Positions 20,301 through 30,734 of a DNA stretch of 41,913 nucleotides are shown here, one piece after another. The position numbers and the translations under genes were made by a program. The stretch's first letter is position 1; each line of letters begins with the position of its first letter. The stretch lies in assembly GCA_030267065.1 (NCBI GenBank), contig JAJDJF010000010.1, positions 1 through 41,913 on the forward strand, given 5' to 3'. The notes beneath the pieces are model-generated. The model worked only from the letters and a program-made list of their open reading frames with translations. It was not told the origin of the DNA and did not search any database. The DNA is from Desulfovibrio sp. OttesenSCG-928-C06. GTDB taxonomy: Bacteria; Desulfobacterota; Desulfovibrionia; Desulfovibrionales; Desulfovibrionaceae.

Positions 20301-23300
20301 GCGAATCTGCCGATTCAGCCCGTTTTACCCTGTACCTGCTGGACGAAAACGGGCAGCCCTATGTGGCGCTTGAAGATATTTATGTAACCATCAACTACAA
20401 TTCCAATCAGGGCACAGGCTCAGGTTACGACAGCGCCACCATCCGCGATGACTACGAAGAACGCCCGCTGGTGGTCAAAATTCCAGCCGGGCAAAGCTCG
20501 GTGGAATTCGATGTGGAGCTGAAAGACGATTCGCTCTCTGAAGATAACGAAGATTTCACCATCAAGATTGACGAAGTCAGCGGCAACGAGGCTCGCCTGC
20601 CGGAAAAACAGGACGGCACGCTGGACGAGGATGCGATCACACAGGTTACCGTGATCGTGGACGATACCCAGCCTTGGCCGGATCTGCATGCAGACCCGAA
20701 TAACCCTTCAAGCCCGGTACTGCCGCCGCACCCGGCGCATACGGAAGACCGTCTGGACGGGCCTGTTGTCAGCATTGAAGGCGAAGAAGCGGTAAAGGAA
20801 AACATCCAGTCAAGCGCCCCGGGCCATGAAAACGGCGCCCTTTTCCGCATCACTCTGGACACACCGCCGGATGAGGATGTGGTTGTTGAGTTGCAGCTTA
20901 CCTTCAACGGCGGCATGGGGCTGGAAGATCTGGTTGACATCACCCTCCCCATCAGCGCGGACGATGCAAGAACAGCCTTGCTCGACGCCTTCACCACTGC
21001 CAACGGCGGGGCCTCTGCCAGCCGCATTCTCGGCATTGACTTTGTTGATGAGAATGACTTCTCCAAGGGCCTTGTCATCAAGGTTGATGTTAAGGAACAG
21101 GAGTGCCTGACAAACATAAAAGTTCCCATCCACAATGATGACCGCGGCGAACATGGCGAAAGCTTTACCGTAAGCATCACCGGAGCGCATGGGGCAGAAG
21201 TGCGCGTGGACGAAAACGCCTCCAGCGCCACAACCGCTGTTGAGGACGACAATGCCGGGCCAAAGGTAATCATTGCGGCCTATGACCCGGACCAGCACAG
21301 CTATGGCCAGCACGCCAGTATCGATGGCAACAACGAACACACCCCGATAGTAACACCGGGCGACAACGGCCAGTACGATCCCAGCACGCAGATTCTCTTC
21401 AGGGTGTACCTTGATAACTATTCAGACACCACAGTGGAAGATATCTACGTTACTGTGGAGATTAACGGAGTCCAGTGGCCGGACCCGGTAAAAATTCCGG
21501 CTGGTTCAGATTTCGGGATACTTGCTGTGGACAAGATAGCCTGGGAACACGGCTACAAGTACCAGTATGTAACCGCCACCGTAACCGAGGTGCGCGGTAA
21601 CGAATCCTACATCGGCGGCACCACCTATGCCACGGCCGAAGTAAGCACATGGACAAACAACACTGACCCGTGGACCAGCCTGAGCCTTGAGAATATCACC
21701 ACTGACAACGGAACGCCCACCAACTCGGCAAAAGAAGGAAGCAGCGCCGAATTCAAGGTGAATATCCGGGGGAACGGCACCCATGGCATGTATCATGACA
21801 AGGGCAGTGATGGTAATGCGGACGGCATCATAGATGCAGGCGCGGAACTCAATATAACTCTGGAACTCAAGGCGCTTACCGGCGACGGGCGCCGCCCGGC
21901 CGATCCAACTGCCGACTTCGGTCTGGGACCGGATAGCGATAGTGCGCTGGCCGCCTTCAAAGCCGCCAACTCAAACTGGCTGGCCGCCAATGACGGCAAG
22001 TACGAAATATCCTGGAACCCCAGCACCGGACTGTTGACCATCACCCTGAAAGAAGGCTTCCAGTATACCAATACAGATAACCGGGGCGGTTACATCACCT
22101 TCAAGCTGCCCATGCATGCGGACGGCACGCCGGAAGGCGACGAGCATTACTCGATAGGGCTGGTCAATAACAGCAGTAACTCCAATACTTATGTCCACCA
22201 GCGCCCCATTGACATGGAAATTGAGGATGCCGAACATCCGGAAATAACCCTCAGCACCAATACCAATGATCACACAATCACCGAGGGCGCGGCAGGCTCG
22301 GATCAGCTCTATCTGCGTATCGAGCTGAATACGGAGATATACGAGGACTTCACAATAGACTTTGCATGGCGCGGCATGGGCAACCCCGGCGATCCCGGCT
22401 ATGCCACTCCGGGCGTGGATTTTATCCCGCCTCCGTCCAGCATTACCTTTATCGGCGGCATCTACAAAGAAGACGGCACCCTGAAAGAAGGCTGGAAAAC
22501 CGGAACCTCGGCAGATGGCAAACCCTGCTGGTATTACGAAGTGCCCATCAGCGTGCCGGACGACAAAAGCTCCGAACCGGATGAAGTATTCGAAGTCTGG
22601 GTGGACAATGTACACGGCGGCAACCTCACCATCAAAACAGATGAGAGCCATTCGCTAAAAGTCACCGTCAAGGATGACGGTCTTAGCGGCCCGCTGGTCT
22701 ACTTTGACCCGGACAACCTTACAATGGACTTTATCGAGGGCTCCGGAAGCGTCTCTTTTGAAGTGATCATGGACAAACCCGCCATTGAGCCTGTCTATGT
22801 CTGGATACGCATATCCGGCGATGGACTAAACCCGGCAGATGGCGATGATTTCAATTTCACAAACGTAAACGGCTTTATCCAGTCGAATGAAGCATTGCCG
22901 GGCGAACTGTCGCATAGCAATGGCTACTATATAAAAGTGGAGATGCCCACCGGAACCGCCCAGAAAAACGTGACCCTCACGGATTTGATCGACAACGACA
23001 CCATCACCGAAGGCTCGGAAGGCCTCCAGTTCGAAATTGTGCATGTGGAAGGCGGCGAAGCGCGCATCAAGGACGGAACCGGCGTGAATAACGGCGGTAG
23101 CGACAACCACAGCGTAATCAAGGGTACCATTACCGATGACGGAGACGGCCCGCCAATAGGCGTTACCATCGTAACCGGCTCCAGCACTACTACCCAGACA
23201 ACAACGGTGCAAGAATCAGATGCGGCTGTTTCCGGCAGCGAGCCGGAGATTACCTTCCGCTTCTATATTGACACGCCTTCTGCCACAGCGGAACAGGATA

Positions 23301-26300
23301 TTTCCGTAACCTTCAGCATCACCGGGCTGGATGGCAAGGACCTGGGCAAGATGATCGACCTTAATCAACTGCCCTCAAACATCGCCCCCAACACAGACGG
23401 CACCTTCACTATCACCATTCCCAAGGATAGCAGCGAGGTAGAGTTCACGCTCAAGGGCATCATTGACGATGACTGGGACGAAGGCGACCAGCGCTTCCAG
23501 ATCAAGATAGTTGATGTGAAAAACAACGAGGCCACAATCGGTAGCAACTCCACAGCCACAGTCACCATCGAAGATGATGACCACGCGCCGGAAGCCAACA
23601 CGGACAAGGTCATCATGATGGTTGGCAGCAAGGGTACCGGTCAGGGCACAGTTGATGCCAACGTGCTGGAAAACGATACGGACGCAGACATAGCCTCTAA
23701 AGGCGACGACTTGCGCGTCAAGGAAGAAACCAACGGGCGCGGCTCATACGGTAGCTATACTATCGGGCCGGACGGTGAGTTCGTTTATGTTCTGGACGAC
23801 GCCTCCAGCAACAGTTCCGTCAACCGCCTGAGCGACGGTCAGGTGCTGGAAGACGCCATCTTCTATGAAGTGGCCGATCACAACAACAAGACCAATTGCC
23901 CGGAAGACGGCTGGAACCCGGAAACAGGACTGGTGGAAGTCAATGTGGTAGCCACCGGCGACCTCAGCAACAGCGCCTATGACCACATCTTTGGCGGCGC
24001 CGGCTACCATGACAGCAATGAGCGCATAGTTGGCTCGGTTAATGATGATGTCATAGACGGACGCGGCGGCGCAGACAAAATCAGCGGCGGCGACGGCGAT
24101 GACACCATCTACGTTTACTCGGACGGCAAAGGCATTCTGAAAGGCGACGCAGGTGACGATACATTCATCCTTTATCCGCCATCAATGCTGGGGGGCGGCG
24201 ACTCTGCCAATGAACTGCTGCTTTCGGACTACATCAGCGCCAACGGCTCTATTGACGGCGGCACCGGCACCAACACCATCAAGGTAAAAGGCAAGGACAT
24301 GGTGCTGGATACCACCGGTTACACCGGCAGCAGCATCAAGCAAATTCAAGTCATCGACATCAACAGCGAATGGACGGAAAGTTCATCAACAGAGCCGAAC
24401 CACATCATACTCGATGCAGCTGCCATGAAGGATCTGGCGCAGCAAAACGGCGGCGCGGCAATCCGCATTGACGGCGGCAAGTCTGATACCTTCACCCTCT
24501 CCGGCGCTCCCGACGACTGGCAACGCACCGGCACAGACGGCGAATACGTTGTCTACCGGCACAGCAGCGGCGCAGAAGTGCTGGTGCATCAGGATCTCTC
24601 TATGCTTTATGGTGGGGCTACCACTGGTGATGACACCATAGACGCAAGCAGCGATTCCGACCCGGCCATACCCGGCTCCAACCTGAGTATTCACGCCGAC
24701 GACGGTGACGATACAGTTACAGGCGGCAGCGGTAATGACTTTATCTACGGCGAGGCCGGTAACGATCACCTGTACGGCGGCGACGGAAACGACCACCTCT
24801 ATGGCGGTGACGGAAACGACACCCTTGAGGGCGGCACCGGCAATGACTACCTTTACGGTGGTAATGGTGACGACACCCTTTTGGGCGGCGCAGGTAACGA
24901 TGTCCTCATTGGCGGGGACGGAGACGACCTGCTCATAGGCGGTGACGGAGTGGACAACCTTTCCGGCGGCGCTGGCAACGATACCCTGTATGTGGACGCT
25001 GAGGACATCCTGAACGGTGGAGAAGGCAACGATACCTTCCTGCTCGGGCTTGACGCAACAGGCACCGAAGCAACCGACACCACCTTCACCGCTTCGGACT
25101 TATTCCGCATCGATGGCGGCGCTGACGAGGATACGCTTAAACTGGAAGGAACCCGCAACACACTCGACCTTACGGGACTAAGCGCCGGCAAGCTTACAAG
25201 CGTGGAAGTAATCGACCTTGGCGACTCAACCGATGGCAACAGCCTGCTCATAAGCAAGGACGCGCTCGCAGCAATTACCGGCCGGGAGACTGACAATCTG
25301 CTGGTTATCAAAGGCGGCGCTGGCGACAGCTTCAGCTTTGCGGACACGGGCTGGCAGTATGACGGCGTTGTGGACGACAACTACCACAAATACCACAACG
25401 GCAATCAGGTCATTCACGTTCATGAGGACGTAAAACACACGATTACCGGAACCTCCGGGGCGGATAGCCTGGAATCCAGAACCGCCACCACGCACATCGA
25501 TGCCGGGGACGGAAAAGACACAATCACCCTCTACGCCGCCCAGGGCAACAGCGGTGACATTAGTAATGCCGACTTCGGCAGCATCAACGGCGGCATGGGT
25601 GAAGACACCCTCAAGCTTGGCGGCACAGGCGCAAATCTGGATCTCAGTTCGCTTGGCAGCGGCAAAATATCCGGCATCGAAATTATCGACCTGTCCGGCT
25701 CCACCGGTAACAACTCGCTCACCCTTGATGAAGCAAGCCTTGCGGACATGGGGCTGGGCGAATTGACCGTAAAGGCGGGAGCGACGGACAGCATCGTGCT
25801 GGACGGAGCCTGGCGCTTTGACGGAACGCACTACGTATGCGGCACCAGCCCAACAGAATACAAGGTCAAAGTTGACGGAGCCGCCCCGGTAAGCATTACC
25901 GGCGATGGTTCCACCCCCATTGTTCTGGATGGCGACTGGGTTTACCAGAACGGCAGCTTCACGGATGGAACCCGCCAGATAAACGTAGCTGCGGGGCAAA
26001 ACGTGCACATCACCGGCAACAGCGGCCCTGTCGAGCTGCAAGGCGACTGGAGCAGCAGCACACCCGGCGAGTTTACCGCTTCCGGCTGCCCCACTATTGT
26101 TGTTGAAGGCACCTCTATCGTGCAGGTCAACCATGCCGATGGCAGCCATACCCTTTACGGCGGCTCAGGCGGCGATGCCCTTGATCTTGGTGCCGGCGTC
26201 AACGGTTCCATCAAAGGCGGTGCCGGCAACGACACCCTTGTCTGGCACAGCGATGCAATCTGCGCGCTCATTGACGGCGGGGACGATGACGACACCCTCA

Positions 26301-27952
26301 CCCTTGGCGATACAGGCGCAAGCCTTGACCTCAGCGCCGGGCAAAACAACATCTTCAACAGCATCGAGGTTATAGACCTTGTAGCCTCGGATGGCGCCAA
26401 CACCCTGACCCTCGATGCAACAGCCGTAAACAACCTGAATAGTGCCGGGGCTGTCACAGTCAAAGGCGATGCAAACGACACGGTGGTACTCAGCGGCGAC
26501 TGGAGCTACAACAGCGCCACCCAGCAGTTTGAATGCAGCGGCAAGACAGTGATGCTTGACGGCAACGCCACAGTGCGGCTGGAAAACGTTACAGGCACAA
26601 TACAGCTGGCCGGAGACTGGACCCAGAACACCGACGGCACTTTCAGCCTTGGTGCGCTTACCCTGAGCGTTCCCGCCGGGGCGGTGGTGCAGGTGGCATT
26701 GAGCAACGGCACTACAGCCATCTACAGCGGCAGCGCAGACACTACACTGGATCTGGGCGCAGGCGTGAATGGAGCGCTGAAAGGCGGAAGCGGCAGCGAC
26801 ACTCTCGTCTGGCACAGCGGCTCCACCTACTCAGCCATTGACGGCGGCAGCGGTGAAGATACGCTGGTGCTTGGCGGCACAGGGGCCGGGCTGGACCTTA
26901 GCGGAGCTGGCAGCGACATTTTCAGCAATATCGAAAAAATCGACCTGATCGCTTCCGTCGGCGGCAACAATCTTGTACTGGACGCAGCCGCTGTTGGCGC
27001 GCTCAATTCAACCGAAAAACAACTGGCCATCAGCGCCGATTCTTCCGACAGCATCACCCTGAATGGAAACTGGCAGGTTGATGACACCAGCCTTGTGCTT
27101 GGCGACAAGGTTATTCTGGTAGAAGGCGGCGTTACCGTCAACATTACCGGCAACGGCACAGATCCGATTATTCTGGAAGGCGACTGGAGCCTTAGCGGCG
27201 GCAAGTTCATCAGTTCCGGACATGACTTTGATGTGCAGGTCCCGGCAGATGCCGTGGTTCAGGTGAAAAACGGCGATGACCTCGATATCTACGGCGGCAC
27301 AGGAGCAGACAGCATCAGCCTTGATGCCTCCGCTGTTGATGGAGATCTTTATATCGCGTCCGGTGCCGGGGCAGATACCATCACGCTGGGCGCAGACTTC
27401 GCAGGCGGCAGCGTAAGCATCGATTCCGGTGATGATGGCGATACCATCACCATCGGCGCAGGCTTTGCCGGAAGCTCCCTCAGCATCAACTCGGGCGCGG
27501 GCGGCGATATCATCGATGTCCTTGGGGTTGCCGGAAGCTTTAACGGCAGCATAACCATTGATGCAGGCGCGGATAACGATACCGTGTACTGGCGCCAGGC
27601 GCTCTCGTCCAGCTACACGTCCATAAACGGCGGCAGCGGATTTGATACGCTCGAACTGCTGGATGACGGCAATGGTTCAATCGACCTTACCGGCATAACC
27701 AGCATCAGCGGATTTGAAGAAATAAACCTGAACGGAGCTGACCTGACCATTGACGCGGCTGCCCTGAAAAATATGGGTTCGCCAAGCGGCGGCACTATGG
27801 CCATTACAATCAACGGAACCGGCTCTGAAGCACTAAGCCTTGCAGATTACGGCAACTGGAACGAGATGACCGCCGGTTCTTATTATACCCAGACAATCGA
27901 CGGTATCGAGGTACAGTTAACCTTGCTGCAAATAACCGGCGTTACCGGGTAA
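14348..27952 (+). CDS. Giant Calx-beta/RTX repeat adhesin, probably type I secreted (4534 aa)
   Basis: One uninterrupted frame of 4534 residues, on the order of 460 kDa, acidic and poor in Cys. Residues 1-75 form a beta-rich N-terminal cap ([35 protein letters not shown]) with no signal peptide. About 85-275 is an Asp/Pro/Gln/Ser linker. From about 275 to 3075 run some 16 Calx-beta-like domains of 130-215 residues, most ending in TIVDDT, ITDV or EDD. A VCBS/cadherin-like unit ([10 protein letters not shown]) follows about 3080-3200. Short RTX motifs sit near 3235, and ten tandem nonapeptides at 3459-3548. The last 980 residues hold degenerate IDGG..DTL / VIDL repeats. Family knowledge: such proteins leave through a type I (ABC/MFP/TolC-like) exporter using a C-terminal signal and bind calcium outside the cell. 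No exporter gene is in the window. A LapA-like di-alanine cleavage site is not evident near the N-terminus; DAAQ near residue 178 is the nearest weak candidate. A biofilm or surface-adhesion role is inferred. Confidence 0.9.
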   Translation: MPQNIGSEEGRVIITLDGGPKVLVIDSASLTEVELDFPLDGIIIHVEGRDIIIECPDGQVIRLEGARGNPRLSFVTQTETTPESLESFLERFETPDSQEQKAKSLHSDDGDDADPLSPATSQSENKTFSDLHEETEPSGPPDGHSDAQPEQSADESGQTPDLLDDPSLENGPAQDAAQPNDSERLPEQLSDHPADQSANQSQADAQSDGGNAPSTSPGSSGIGSYHTGTETRTDETGELIPSIDRNPDQGNVHWGDRQESSETQRPPEYSGPSGPSYNLTASLQDGKHYIARHTVMEGDPDGIRINIDLSIPSAVEMPIGMSTGGSATMSSPGQLDGDYAHWSEWELQLDNGTILDATQFISQNPNGTLVITLPPNSSGGCLHIPVADNALSQPDRTFSYNLQTDSEYIPGGDISGTVTIVDENRIQNYQPGWTAPDPGDVPGDYFGPTGPVARVVIMEGSVAKHANSVLEHESGSDTVYRFELKELVSGADHTPNQDINVTLSISGKNGLILDSGSSDLDFDLLSSIEAAFTTGGATNVQYNTADGTLSFTLPSGWSNSGSSYIEFHGNTVADSRLEPGAGGKNEYLEIKVTDVYGDEALCGKGVTTEIIDTPVASVAAGSAHFFESAGHATLNNYVDFTFSLSTGQPGGASVNAEWSFDGSPVTNTDDYDWCYVNPDGTTGQIQSGLPPTSISFGDRQTQVTVRIIAKDDKLSESAENIQVTVKPDTTTATSPNGTYVVADGTPATGNASQSASSTLHDDTDSTYGGSTYLDGPVVRVVAADSSGNPILEDGKVTSSGIIQENSGSVKYAVTVCNPDGTPYTDHREDIEVTFRIEGTKTTGDAPVIAVNGSPSGWDLNFKLTGSEVLSVTPDGSGGYDVTVKIPGNKDSFVLTADVAADTESETGEGIRLSVTGVAGNEAKPGADYTASITDVPVIGLSAPQQYYSESQSDVVFQIGMSANAPQNMELRVELSCPSSNGLSLVNDSTHSQDVKLDYIVFKDANGNVLTNITTSVASGATPGSAVVIVNVPEGTSAPIYMHVPVNDDALSEGNESLTAKLQNAGGLSTPSSTAPYQVDGSNNSGQITIVDDTSDWNTGSMGAAPTEHGSDRLDGPIVRIVATDSSGNPILVDGKVSASGTVSENGGDVYYKVVLCNPDGTLYTGEREDVTVTFQVSGTGGATAAYAPGAGDIIFNVSGATDNGNGSYTVTIPKSGTGSDGFKFKATPKSDAELEPGEGISLEVTSVSGNEAQIGPDYTATIKDVLVVGISAERPNFSENADSHISFEISMSEAAPEDIQLRVELTSTGPDGATLISSNGMHDVDLNNPSSKILFFDANKQPISGITYELVPGATANKAVVVVKVPEGVSGPIYMKVPIVDDIYTEENESLTAKLQNEGGAASPSNTATYQVDQGNNNAEVTIVDDTKPWPDTDPGNAPDDHGQGSSAKVRPHITINCKDSNVSGQAGERDVQVKEDDNGEGEITYRVGLENDNGAPYPAEEDVTVTITVKLEGDASYGDASANADFYFDMDALKDACGGKTPSWTVSGDTGELTFVIPKGSSGVDIVTKVVHDKLTEQNRWKYNDKGELVDENGDVLAEGAAPVREKPDEAYGMTITKVEGNETIIKEGEDYVNTAIVEDRGAIQVYLDTGTHILTGIDVSETQSIQFIIKLTDVSNEPVTVILSPDILDAWGIDPAIATRDDFSGNLKITIPAGQRELPVTLTVNNDTLSEGKDGSGKEYFALTITDVIGGEATIDNTKKTISGSINDDMNGPRVSISADSTTVNESGYLNDSNEEDTCNTATFTITMGGSEPVPSEDMEITLQLVQPADAGKDVDWNSAKINIQPERPADWPEDQEWITVDYSQAAQGIITITVPKGFKGNNGDHKFSFEVEVLDDHLSEGNEDFSVRITGINGSESTIGNNSATVTIVDDTERQTEPSPPDPNNVLDGPYVYLGPAPWCKADTDNPNPVTYVDADGNMYVSESADSARFTLYLLDENGQPYVALEDIYVTINYNSNQGTGSGYDSATIRDDYEERPLVVKIPAGQSSVEFDVELKDDSLSEDNEDFTIKIDEVSGNEARLPEKQDGTLDEDAITQVTVIVDDTQPWPDLHADPNNPSSPVLPPHPAHTEDRLDGPVVSIEGEEAVKENIQSSAPGHENGALFRITLDTPPDEDVVVELQLTFNGGMGLEDLVDITLPISADDARTALLDAFTTANGGASASRILGIDFVDENDFSKGLVIKVDVKEQECLTNIKVPIHNDDRGEHGESFTVSITGAHGAEVRVDENASSATTAVEDDNAGPKVIIAAYDPDQHSYGQHASIDGNNEHTPIVTPGDNGQYDPSTQILFRVYLDNYSDTTVEDIYVTVEINGVQWPDPVKIPAGSDFGILAVDKIAWEHGYKYQYVTATVTEVRGNESYIGGTTYATAEVSTWTNNTDPWTSLSLENITTDNGTPTNSAKEGSSAEFKVNIRGNGTHGMYHDKGSDGNADGIIDAGAELNITLELKALTGDGRRPADPTADFGLGPDSDSALAAFKAANSNWLAANDGKYEISWNPSTGLLTITLKEGFQYTNTDNRGGYITFKLPMHADGTPEGDEHYSIGLVNNSSNSNTYVHQRPIDMEIEDAEHPEITLSTNTNDHTITEGAAGSDQLYLRIELNTEIYEDFTIDFAWRGMGNPGDPGYATPGVDFIPPPSSITFIGGIYKEDGTLKEGWKTGTSADGKPCWYYEVPISVPDDKSSEPDEVFEVWVDNVHGGNLTIKTDESHSLKVTVKDDGLSGPLVYFDPDNLTMDFIEGSGSVSFEVIMDKPAIEPVYVWIRISGDGLNPADGDDFNFTNVNGFIQSNEALPGELSHSNGYYIKVEMPTGTAQKNVTLTDLIDNDTITEGSEGLQFEIVHVEGGEARIKDGTGVNNGGSDNHSVIKGTITDDGDGPPIGVTIVTGSSTTTQTTTVQESDAAVSGSEPEITFRFYIDTPSATAEQDISVTFSITGLDGKDLGKMIDLNQLPSNIAPNTDGTFTITIPKDSSEVEFTLKGIIDDDWDEGDQRFQIKIVDVKNNEATIGSNSTATVTIEDDDHAPEANTDKVIMMVGSKGTGQGTVDANVLENDTDADIASKGDDLRVKEETNGRGSYGSYTIGPDGEFVYVLDDASSNSSVNRLSDGQVLEDAIFYEVADHNNKTNCPEDGWNPETGLVEVNVVATGDLSNSAYDHIFGGAGYHDSNERIVGSVNDDVIDGRGGADKISGGDGDDTIYVYSDGKGILKGDAGDDTFILYPPSMLGGGDSANELLLSDYISANGSIDGGTGTNTIKVKGKDMVLDTTGYTGSSIKQIQVIDINSEWTESSSTEPNHIILDAAAMKDLAQQNGGAAIRIDGGKSDTFTLSGAPDDWQRTGTDGEYVVYRHSSGAEVLVHQDLSMLYGGATTGDDTIDASSDSDPAIPGSNLSIHADDGDDTVTGGSGNDFIYGEAGNDHLYGGDGNDHLYGGDGNDTLEGGTGNDYLYGGNGDDTLLGGAGNDVLIGGDGDDLLIGGDGVDNLSGGAGNDTLYVDAEDILNGGEGNDTFLLGLDATGTEATDTTFTASDLFRIDGGADEDTLKLEGTRNTLDLTGLSAGKLTSVEVIDLGDSTDGNSLLISKDALAAITGRETDNLLVIKGGAGDSFSFADTGWQYDGVVDDNYHKYHNGNQVIHVHEDVKHTITGTSGADSLESRTATTHIDAGDGKDTITLYAAQGNSGDISNADFGSINGGMGEDTLKLGGTGANLDLSSLGSGKISGIEIIDLSGSTGNNSLTLDEASLADMGLGELTVKAGATDSIVLDGAWRFDGTHYVCGTSPTEYKVKVDGAAPVSITGDGSTPIVLDGDWVYQNGSFTDGTRQINVAAGQNVHITGNSGPVELQGDWSSSTPGEFTASGCPTIVVEGTSIVQVNHADGSHTLYGGSGGDALDLGAGVNGSIKGGAGNDTLVWHSDAICALIDGGDDDDTLTLGDTGASLDLSAGQNNIFNSIEVIDLVASDGANTLTLDATAVNNLNSAGAVTVKGDANDTVVLSGDWSYNSATQQFECSGKTVMLDGNATVRLENVTGTIQLAGDWTQNTDGTFSLGALTLSVPAGAVVQVALSNGTTAIYSGSADTTLDLGAGVNGALKGGSGSDTLVWHSGSTYSAIDGGSGEDTLVLGGTGAGLDLSGAGSDIFSNIEKIDLIASVGGNNLVLDAAAVGALNSTEKQLAISADSSDSITLNGNWQVDDTSLVLGDKVILVEGGVTVNITGNGTDPIILEGDWSLSGGKFISSGHDFDVQVPADAVVQVKNGDDLDIYGGTGADSISLDASAVDGDLYIASGAGADTITLGADFAGGSVSIDSGDDGDTITIGAGFAGSSLSINSGAGGDIIDVLGVAGSFNGSITIDAGADNDTVYWRQALSSSYTSINGGSGFDTLELLDDGNGSIDLTGITSISGFEEINLNGADLTIDAAALKNMGSPSGGTMAITINGTGSEALSLADYGNWNEMTAGSYYTQTIDGIEVQLTLLQITGVTG
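16650..18640 (+). repeat. Tandem duplication of a two-domain Calx-beta unit within the adhesin
   Basis: Two consecutive units of about 330 residues (about 16650-17640 and 17660-18640) share the same order of motifs: [19 protein letters not shown] against [19 protein letters not shown], then CNPDGTPYT against CNPDGTLYT, then [11 protein letters not shown] against [11 protein letters not shown], then [12 protein letters not shown] against [12 protein letters not shown]. Protein similarity is high, while DNA is clearly diverged, so the duplication is old. Neighbouring Calx-beta domains share only the fold-level pattern. Confidence 0.8.
24500..27900 (+). repeat. Degenerate C-terminal repeats of the adhesin, including a recurring GDW motif
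   Basis: Six copies of a unit with the pattern IDGGxGxDTLxLxG...LDL...IexIDL....NxLxLd occur at about 24255, 25110, 25590, 26270, 26840 and 27630. Between and after them a short motif with an invariant Trp recurs ten times: DDWQ (about 24515), TGWQ (25345), DGAW (25803), DGDW (25930), QGDW (26040), SGDW (26495), AGDW (26612), NGNW (27065), EGDW (27177) and YGNW (27850). It is usually followed by a G.F or G.Y strand and a VxVpAgxxVqV-like strand. Confidence 0.75.
24722..24991 (+). repeat. Ten tandem RTX (GGxGxDxLx) nonapeptide repeats
   Basis: Ten back-to-back nine-residue units, starting GGSGNDFIY and ending GGAGNDTLY, make a calcium-binding parallel beta-roll inside the adhesin. The DNA is a 27-bp tandem repeat with ggcggtgacggaaacgac-like cores. 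Shorter RTX stretches occur near 24060-24110, 26155-26230 and 26780-26810. Confidence 0.92.
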
Positions 27953-27974
27953 ATACGCAATCATTCAAATAGCG

Positions 27975-28008
27975 AGAGCCTTTGCCATACCTGTATGGCA
28001 AAGGCTCT
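27975..28008 (+). terminator. Strong hairpin 22 bp after the adhesin stop codon
   Basis: AGAGCCTTTGCCATA and its exact complement form a 15-bp perfect stem with a 4-nt loop. The following bases, TGATGTTC, are not a proper U-tract, so it may work as an imperfect terminator or protect the 3' end of the very long mRNA. Confidence 0.6.
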
Positions 28009-28040
28009 TGATGTTCTGGGGACTGTTTCTGAATAAGGAT

Positions 28041-28111
28041 TTTCGTTCTCTGGCAAGGAATGCGGATTCTGGGCGAAGCAAAGTGTATCAAGACATATAT
28101 GAGCTTCGCAC
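28041..28111 (+). repeat. Dispersed structured repeat, copy A
   Basis: These 71 bp match, without gaps, the reverse complement of 40657-40727 at 62 positions by hand count. The core AAGTGTATCAAGACATA is identical in both. This copy contains GCGAAGC and GCTTCGC arms that can form a 7-bp stem around the core. It lies between the adhesin and a dctM remnant and has no ORF. Confidence 0.75.
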
Positions 28112-28186
28112 CATGAGCTTAGCACAGGATGATCCTGCTTGAAGCGGGCACAACCAGAAGGCGAAAATGCAATTTAGAGACGACAC

Positions 28187-28495
28187 CTACCGTATGAGTT
28201 CCGGCAAAAAAAGCACCGCATTGGGAAAAAGCAGCATCAGCAGGATGCAGACAAAAAACGCCGGCATAAAAGACAGCGTACCGCGAAACACGTTCCCCAA
28301 AGAAATCCTGCCCATAGAGGCCACAACATACGCAGAAGCGCCCACCGGAGGCGTGATGGCTCCCAGGGTTGTCACAACCAGCAGCACCAGACAAAACCAG
28401 ATTGGATCATACCCCAGTCCGCACACCAGCGGGAAAAATATCGGGATAGTTATGAGCAGCAGGGCCAGCGCGTCCATACACGCGTCTAGTCCCGC
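28187..28495 (-). pseudogene. TRAP transporter large permease (DctM), 3' remnant
   Basis: About 100 codons on the minus strand match the C-terminal end of DctM, the 12-TM subunit of TRAP solute transporters: MDALALLLITIPIFFP, GYDPIWF, then LGAITPPVGASAYVVAS, VFRGTLSFMPAF and FPNAVLFLPE before the natural stop at 28187-28189. The family is normally about 425-430 residues, so roughly three quarters of the gene is missing from the 5' side. The homology stops near 28484-28495, exactly where the plus-strand integrase remnant begins. No promoter or partner dctP/dctQ gene is present. It is almost certainly non-functional. Confidence 0.82.
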
Positions 28496-29079
28496 CAACG
28501 ATAGACGAGCTTAATAAACTCGTAGAGCATGCAGCCCCGCATATACAGCGGATTGTTATTATCGGCGCAAACATGGGAGTACGAATTGGCGAGTCTGAAC
28601 TTTTAGCCTTGCGGTGGAGTCAACACGTAGATTTAACCTTGGGTGTTTTACGGATTGATACCAGCCGTAAAAATCAAAATGCACCTTGGCGCGAAATTCC
28701 TATAAGGGATGGGCTACTTGAAACATTCAGGCAATGGAAGGATACAGATACACAGGCCGGGGTGGATTTCCTTATCAATTACAAAGGCAACCCTGTTGCA
28801 GACTTTAAAAAAGCATGGCACGCCACGCTAAAAAGAGCGGGGATTAATAGACGAATTCGCCCTTACGATCTGCGCCATGCCTTTGCTACACAGCTTATAT
28901 CCTCCGGCGAAGCTGATATAGGAACCGTGGCTGAACTTATGGGGCATAGCTCCCCTGCTATGCTTTTCAAAACCTATCAACACGTCCTTAGTAAACAAAA
29001 AAAGAAGGCAGTGGAGAGCCTGCCCATAATTCAAACATGTGACAAACCACATGTGCCAAATAAAAACGACCTACAATAA
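28483..29079 (+). pseudogene. Tyrosine recombinase/phage integrase, 5'-truncated catalytic domain
   Basis: The frame is recognisable from about 28483 (RLVPPTIDELNKLVEHAA) to the TAA at 29077-29079. It contains the catalytic domain of a tyrosine recombinase: Arg in GANMGVRIGESELLALRW, a probable Lys in TSRKNQNAPWREIPI, the Arg box RPYDLRHAFAT (first His replaced by Tyr, which I recall as natural in some phage integrases), His in LMGHSSPAM and the nucleophile Tyr in FKTYQHV. The N-terminal arm- and core-binding domains are missing; upstream there is a stop at 28453-28455 and then DctM sequence on the other strand. An internal ATG at 28573 exists but a product from it would start inside the catalytic fold. 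The 3' end lies 23 bp from a tRNA-Gly 3' end, the usual position of an integrase beside its attachment site. Confidence 0.85.
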
Positions 29080-29100
29080 ATATTGTAGGTCGTTGATTTT
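29065..29100 (+). terminator. Terminator overlapping the integrase stop codon
   Basis: AACGACCTACAATA and TATTGTAGGTCGTT form a perfect 14-bp stem with a 2-bp centre, followed by GATTTT. The integrase TAA lies inside the stem. It separates the remnant from the opposing tRNA-Gly gene. Confidence 0.82.
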
Positions 29101-29102
29101 AC

Positions 29103-29177
29103 TGGAGCGGGAAACGGGATTTGAACCCGCAACTTTCAGCTTGGGAAGCTGACGCTCTACCGTTGAACTATTCCCGC
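29103..29177 (-). tRNA. tRNA-Gly (anticodon TCC)
   Basis: 75 nt with encoded CCA (29103-29105, reading minus). Acceptor GCGGGAA pairs with TTCCCGC, discriminator T, anticodon loop CTTCCCA with TCC, T arm GGGTTCAAATCCC. It decodes GGA/GGG. Its 3' end faces the integrase remnant, so the 3' half of this tRNA is the likely attachment site of a vanished element; no second copy of that 3' half was seen elsewhere in the window. Confidence 0.95.
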
Positions 29178-29324
29178 GTTGTGGTGATAACCGGCTAATA
29201 CTAAACCGGTTTTACTCTCAGCTTTTATGCTGCCGTATTTTTTTGCCGTAAGCGTTATTCACGCAAACGTGCTGCCTGAACGGCGAAATGAAAACTAGTC
29301 CAAAGCGCTAACTGCGTCAAGATA

Positions 29325-29852
29325 TTACTGCTGGACCCGGTTCACCGGCACCAGCACATCAAAACGGCCGTTATTGTTGTTCTCCAAAAAGCGCTCGTCA
29401 TAATGCTCAAAGCAGGGAGCGCACCGGAAAACATACTCGTTCTGGTTGGGGAGCCACTTGCGGTAAATGTATTCGTACGCATCGCCAAGCTGCGCCAACG
29501 AAGGAACGGTACAGGCAGCATAGGTAGATGAAGCTACGTTAAGGCGCTCCATACCCTGCGGCAGCTCTTTTGATGCCGGATAGGGCAGCATGGCCCAGTA
29601 ATCAAAAATATCGTTATCCATGTCCACCATTGTGGAAGCCCCGAACGACTCGCTCAGGCAGATTTCGCCCGGCTTGCCCAAAAGCTCGCCCATGCGCGGG
29701 CAAAAGCGTTCCCAAAGCTGCGGGCACTCCATAAAGGCCTTGCCCATGGTGGTGCGCACGCGTATCCCGGCCAGCTCAAATGCAGGCAGCTCAATAATGG
29801 AAAGTTCCGGAAACATGGCAACGTCAAAAGACTGCTCAAGAATCCTGATCAT
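29325..29852 (-). CDS. GyrI-like/AraC effector-binding domain protein
   Basis: A 175-residue protein made of a single GyrI-like (SOUL/AraC effector-binding, small-molecule-binding) domain. Features are the opening VAMFPELSIIELPAFELAGI strand pair, GKAFMECPQLWERFCPRM, then YWAMLPYPASKELPQGMER and AACTVPSLAQLGDAYEYIYR followed by KWLPNQNEY, and an EHYDERF acid patch near the C-terminus. There is no DNA-binding domain, so it is a stand-alone ligand-binding protein rather than a regulator. The ATG at 29850-29852 has a GGA eight bases upstream, a modest site. It lies between tRNA genes on the same strand and could be read through from the tRNA cluster promoter. The ligand is unknown. Confidence 0.78.
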   Translation of the reverse strand: MIRILEQSFDVAMFPELSIIELPAFELAGIRVRTTMGKAFMECPQLWERFCPRMGELLGKPGEICLSESFGASTMVDMDNDIFDYWAMLPYPASKELPQGMERLNVASSTYAACTVPSLAQLGDAYEYIYRKWLPNQNEYVFRCAPCFEHYDERFLENNNNGRFDVLVPVNRVQQ

Positions 29853-29891
29853 GACTTAATCCGTAAAGTATTGTATAATGGAAGGGAAAAA

Positions 29892-29967
<76 letters not shown>

Positions 29968-29974
29968 TTAAGTC

Positions 29975-30048
<74 letters not shown>

Positions 30049-30068
30049 AAAACAAGCGTAGAAAGAAA

Positions 30069-30144
<76 letters not shown>

Positions 30145-30157
30145 TCAGCGAGGAGTA

Positions 30158-30186
30158 GGTTTAGACAAATATGCCCAATGTGTCAA
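30158..30186 (-). promoter_or_regulatory. Promoter of the Gly-Cys-Gly tRNA cluster
   Basis: Reading the minus strand, a perfect TTGACA (30186-30181) is followed after 17 bp by TAAACC (30163-30158), a weak -10. The first tRNA starts 14 bp further. The -35 match and the position make it credible despite the weak -10. Confidence 0.55.
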
Positions 30187-30311
30187 CAAGAATATTTTTT
30201 ATTTTTTTCTCTTTACTTTTGCTGCTAATTTGATTTAACTCTACCGTTTCATGGGATAGGCACATAAAGCCGCAAAACGCTGTAAATACGCCATTCCCAG
30301 GAGGGCACTAT

Positions 30312-30674
30312 ATGGAACAGAAAGATATAGAATTCTTCAAGAATCTCTTGAATGATATGCTGCAAGAGGCACTGAAACAGTCCGACAGCACCATTGAGGA
30401 CATGACTGACAGTAACGAGCTGTGCGCAGACCCTGCGGACCGCGCCACTGTTGAGTCTGACCGCGCCTTCACCCTGCGTATACGCGACCGTGAACGCAAG
30501 CTCATCAAAAAAATCAACTCCGCGCTGGCCCGCATCGAAGACGGCTCCTATGGCGTCTGCGATGATTGCGGCGAAGAGATCGGCGTGCCGCGCCTGAAAG
30601 CCCGCCCGGTCACCAAGCTGTGCATCAACTGCAAGGCCAAGCAGGAAGAAGATGAACAGTTGCGCGGCGACTAG
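30312..30674 (+). CDS. dksA: DksA/TraR family RNA polymerase-binding transcription factor
   Basis: A 120-residue DksA. It enters the secondary channel of RNA polymerase and, with ppGpp, adjusts rRNA, tRNA and amino acid promoter activity. Evidence is the N-terminal coiled coil (about residues 5-75) with the acidic tip motif DPADRA near residue 36-41, equivalent to the essential DxxDxA of E. coli DksA, and the four-Cys zinc finger CDDC...CINC near residues 80-103 preceded by ARIEDGSYGVC. Length is a little shorter than the 151-residue E. coli protein, as usual for this class. AGGAGG precedes the ATG by seven bases. It is divergent from the tRNA cluster and has its own terminator. Confidence 0.93.
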   Translation: MEQKDIEFFKNLLNDMLQEALKQSDSTIEDMTDSNELCADPADRATVESDRAFTLRIRDRERKLIKKINSALARIEDGSYGVCDDCGEEIGVPRLKARPVTKLCINCKAKQEEDEQLRGD

Positions 30675-30695
30675 CCCAAAATAAACCTGAAAATT

Positions 30696-30734
30696 AAAAG
30701 GCAAGGAAGCGGAGCTTTTTTGCCTTTTTTATTT
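30696..30734 (+). terminator. Terminator after dksA
   Basis: AAAGGCAA pairs with TTGCCTTT around a loop of about 15 nt that can form a short inner GGAAGC/GCTTTT-type stem; TTTTTTATTT follows. It lies 22 bp after the dksA stop. Confidence 0.8.

Noticed and set aside
24722-24991. Regularly spaced DNA repeats that could suggest a CRISPR array
   Set aside because: The period is 27 bp with no spacers, and the repeats translate in frame to RTX nonapeptides.
28573-29079. Integrase as a complete small gene starting at the ATG at 28573
   Set aside because: Homology clearly continues upstream in frame to about 28483, and the start would fall inside the catalytic domain, so it is a truncated remnant.
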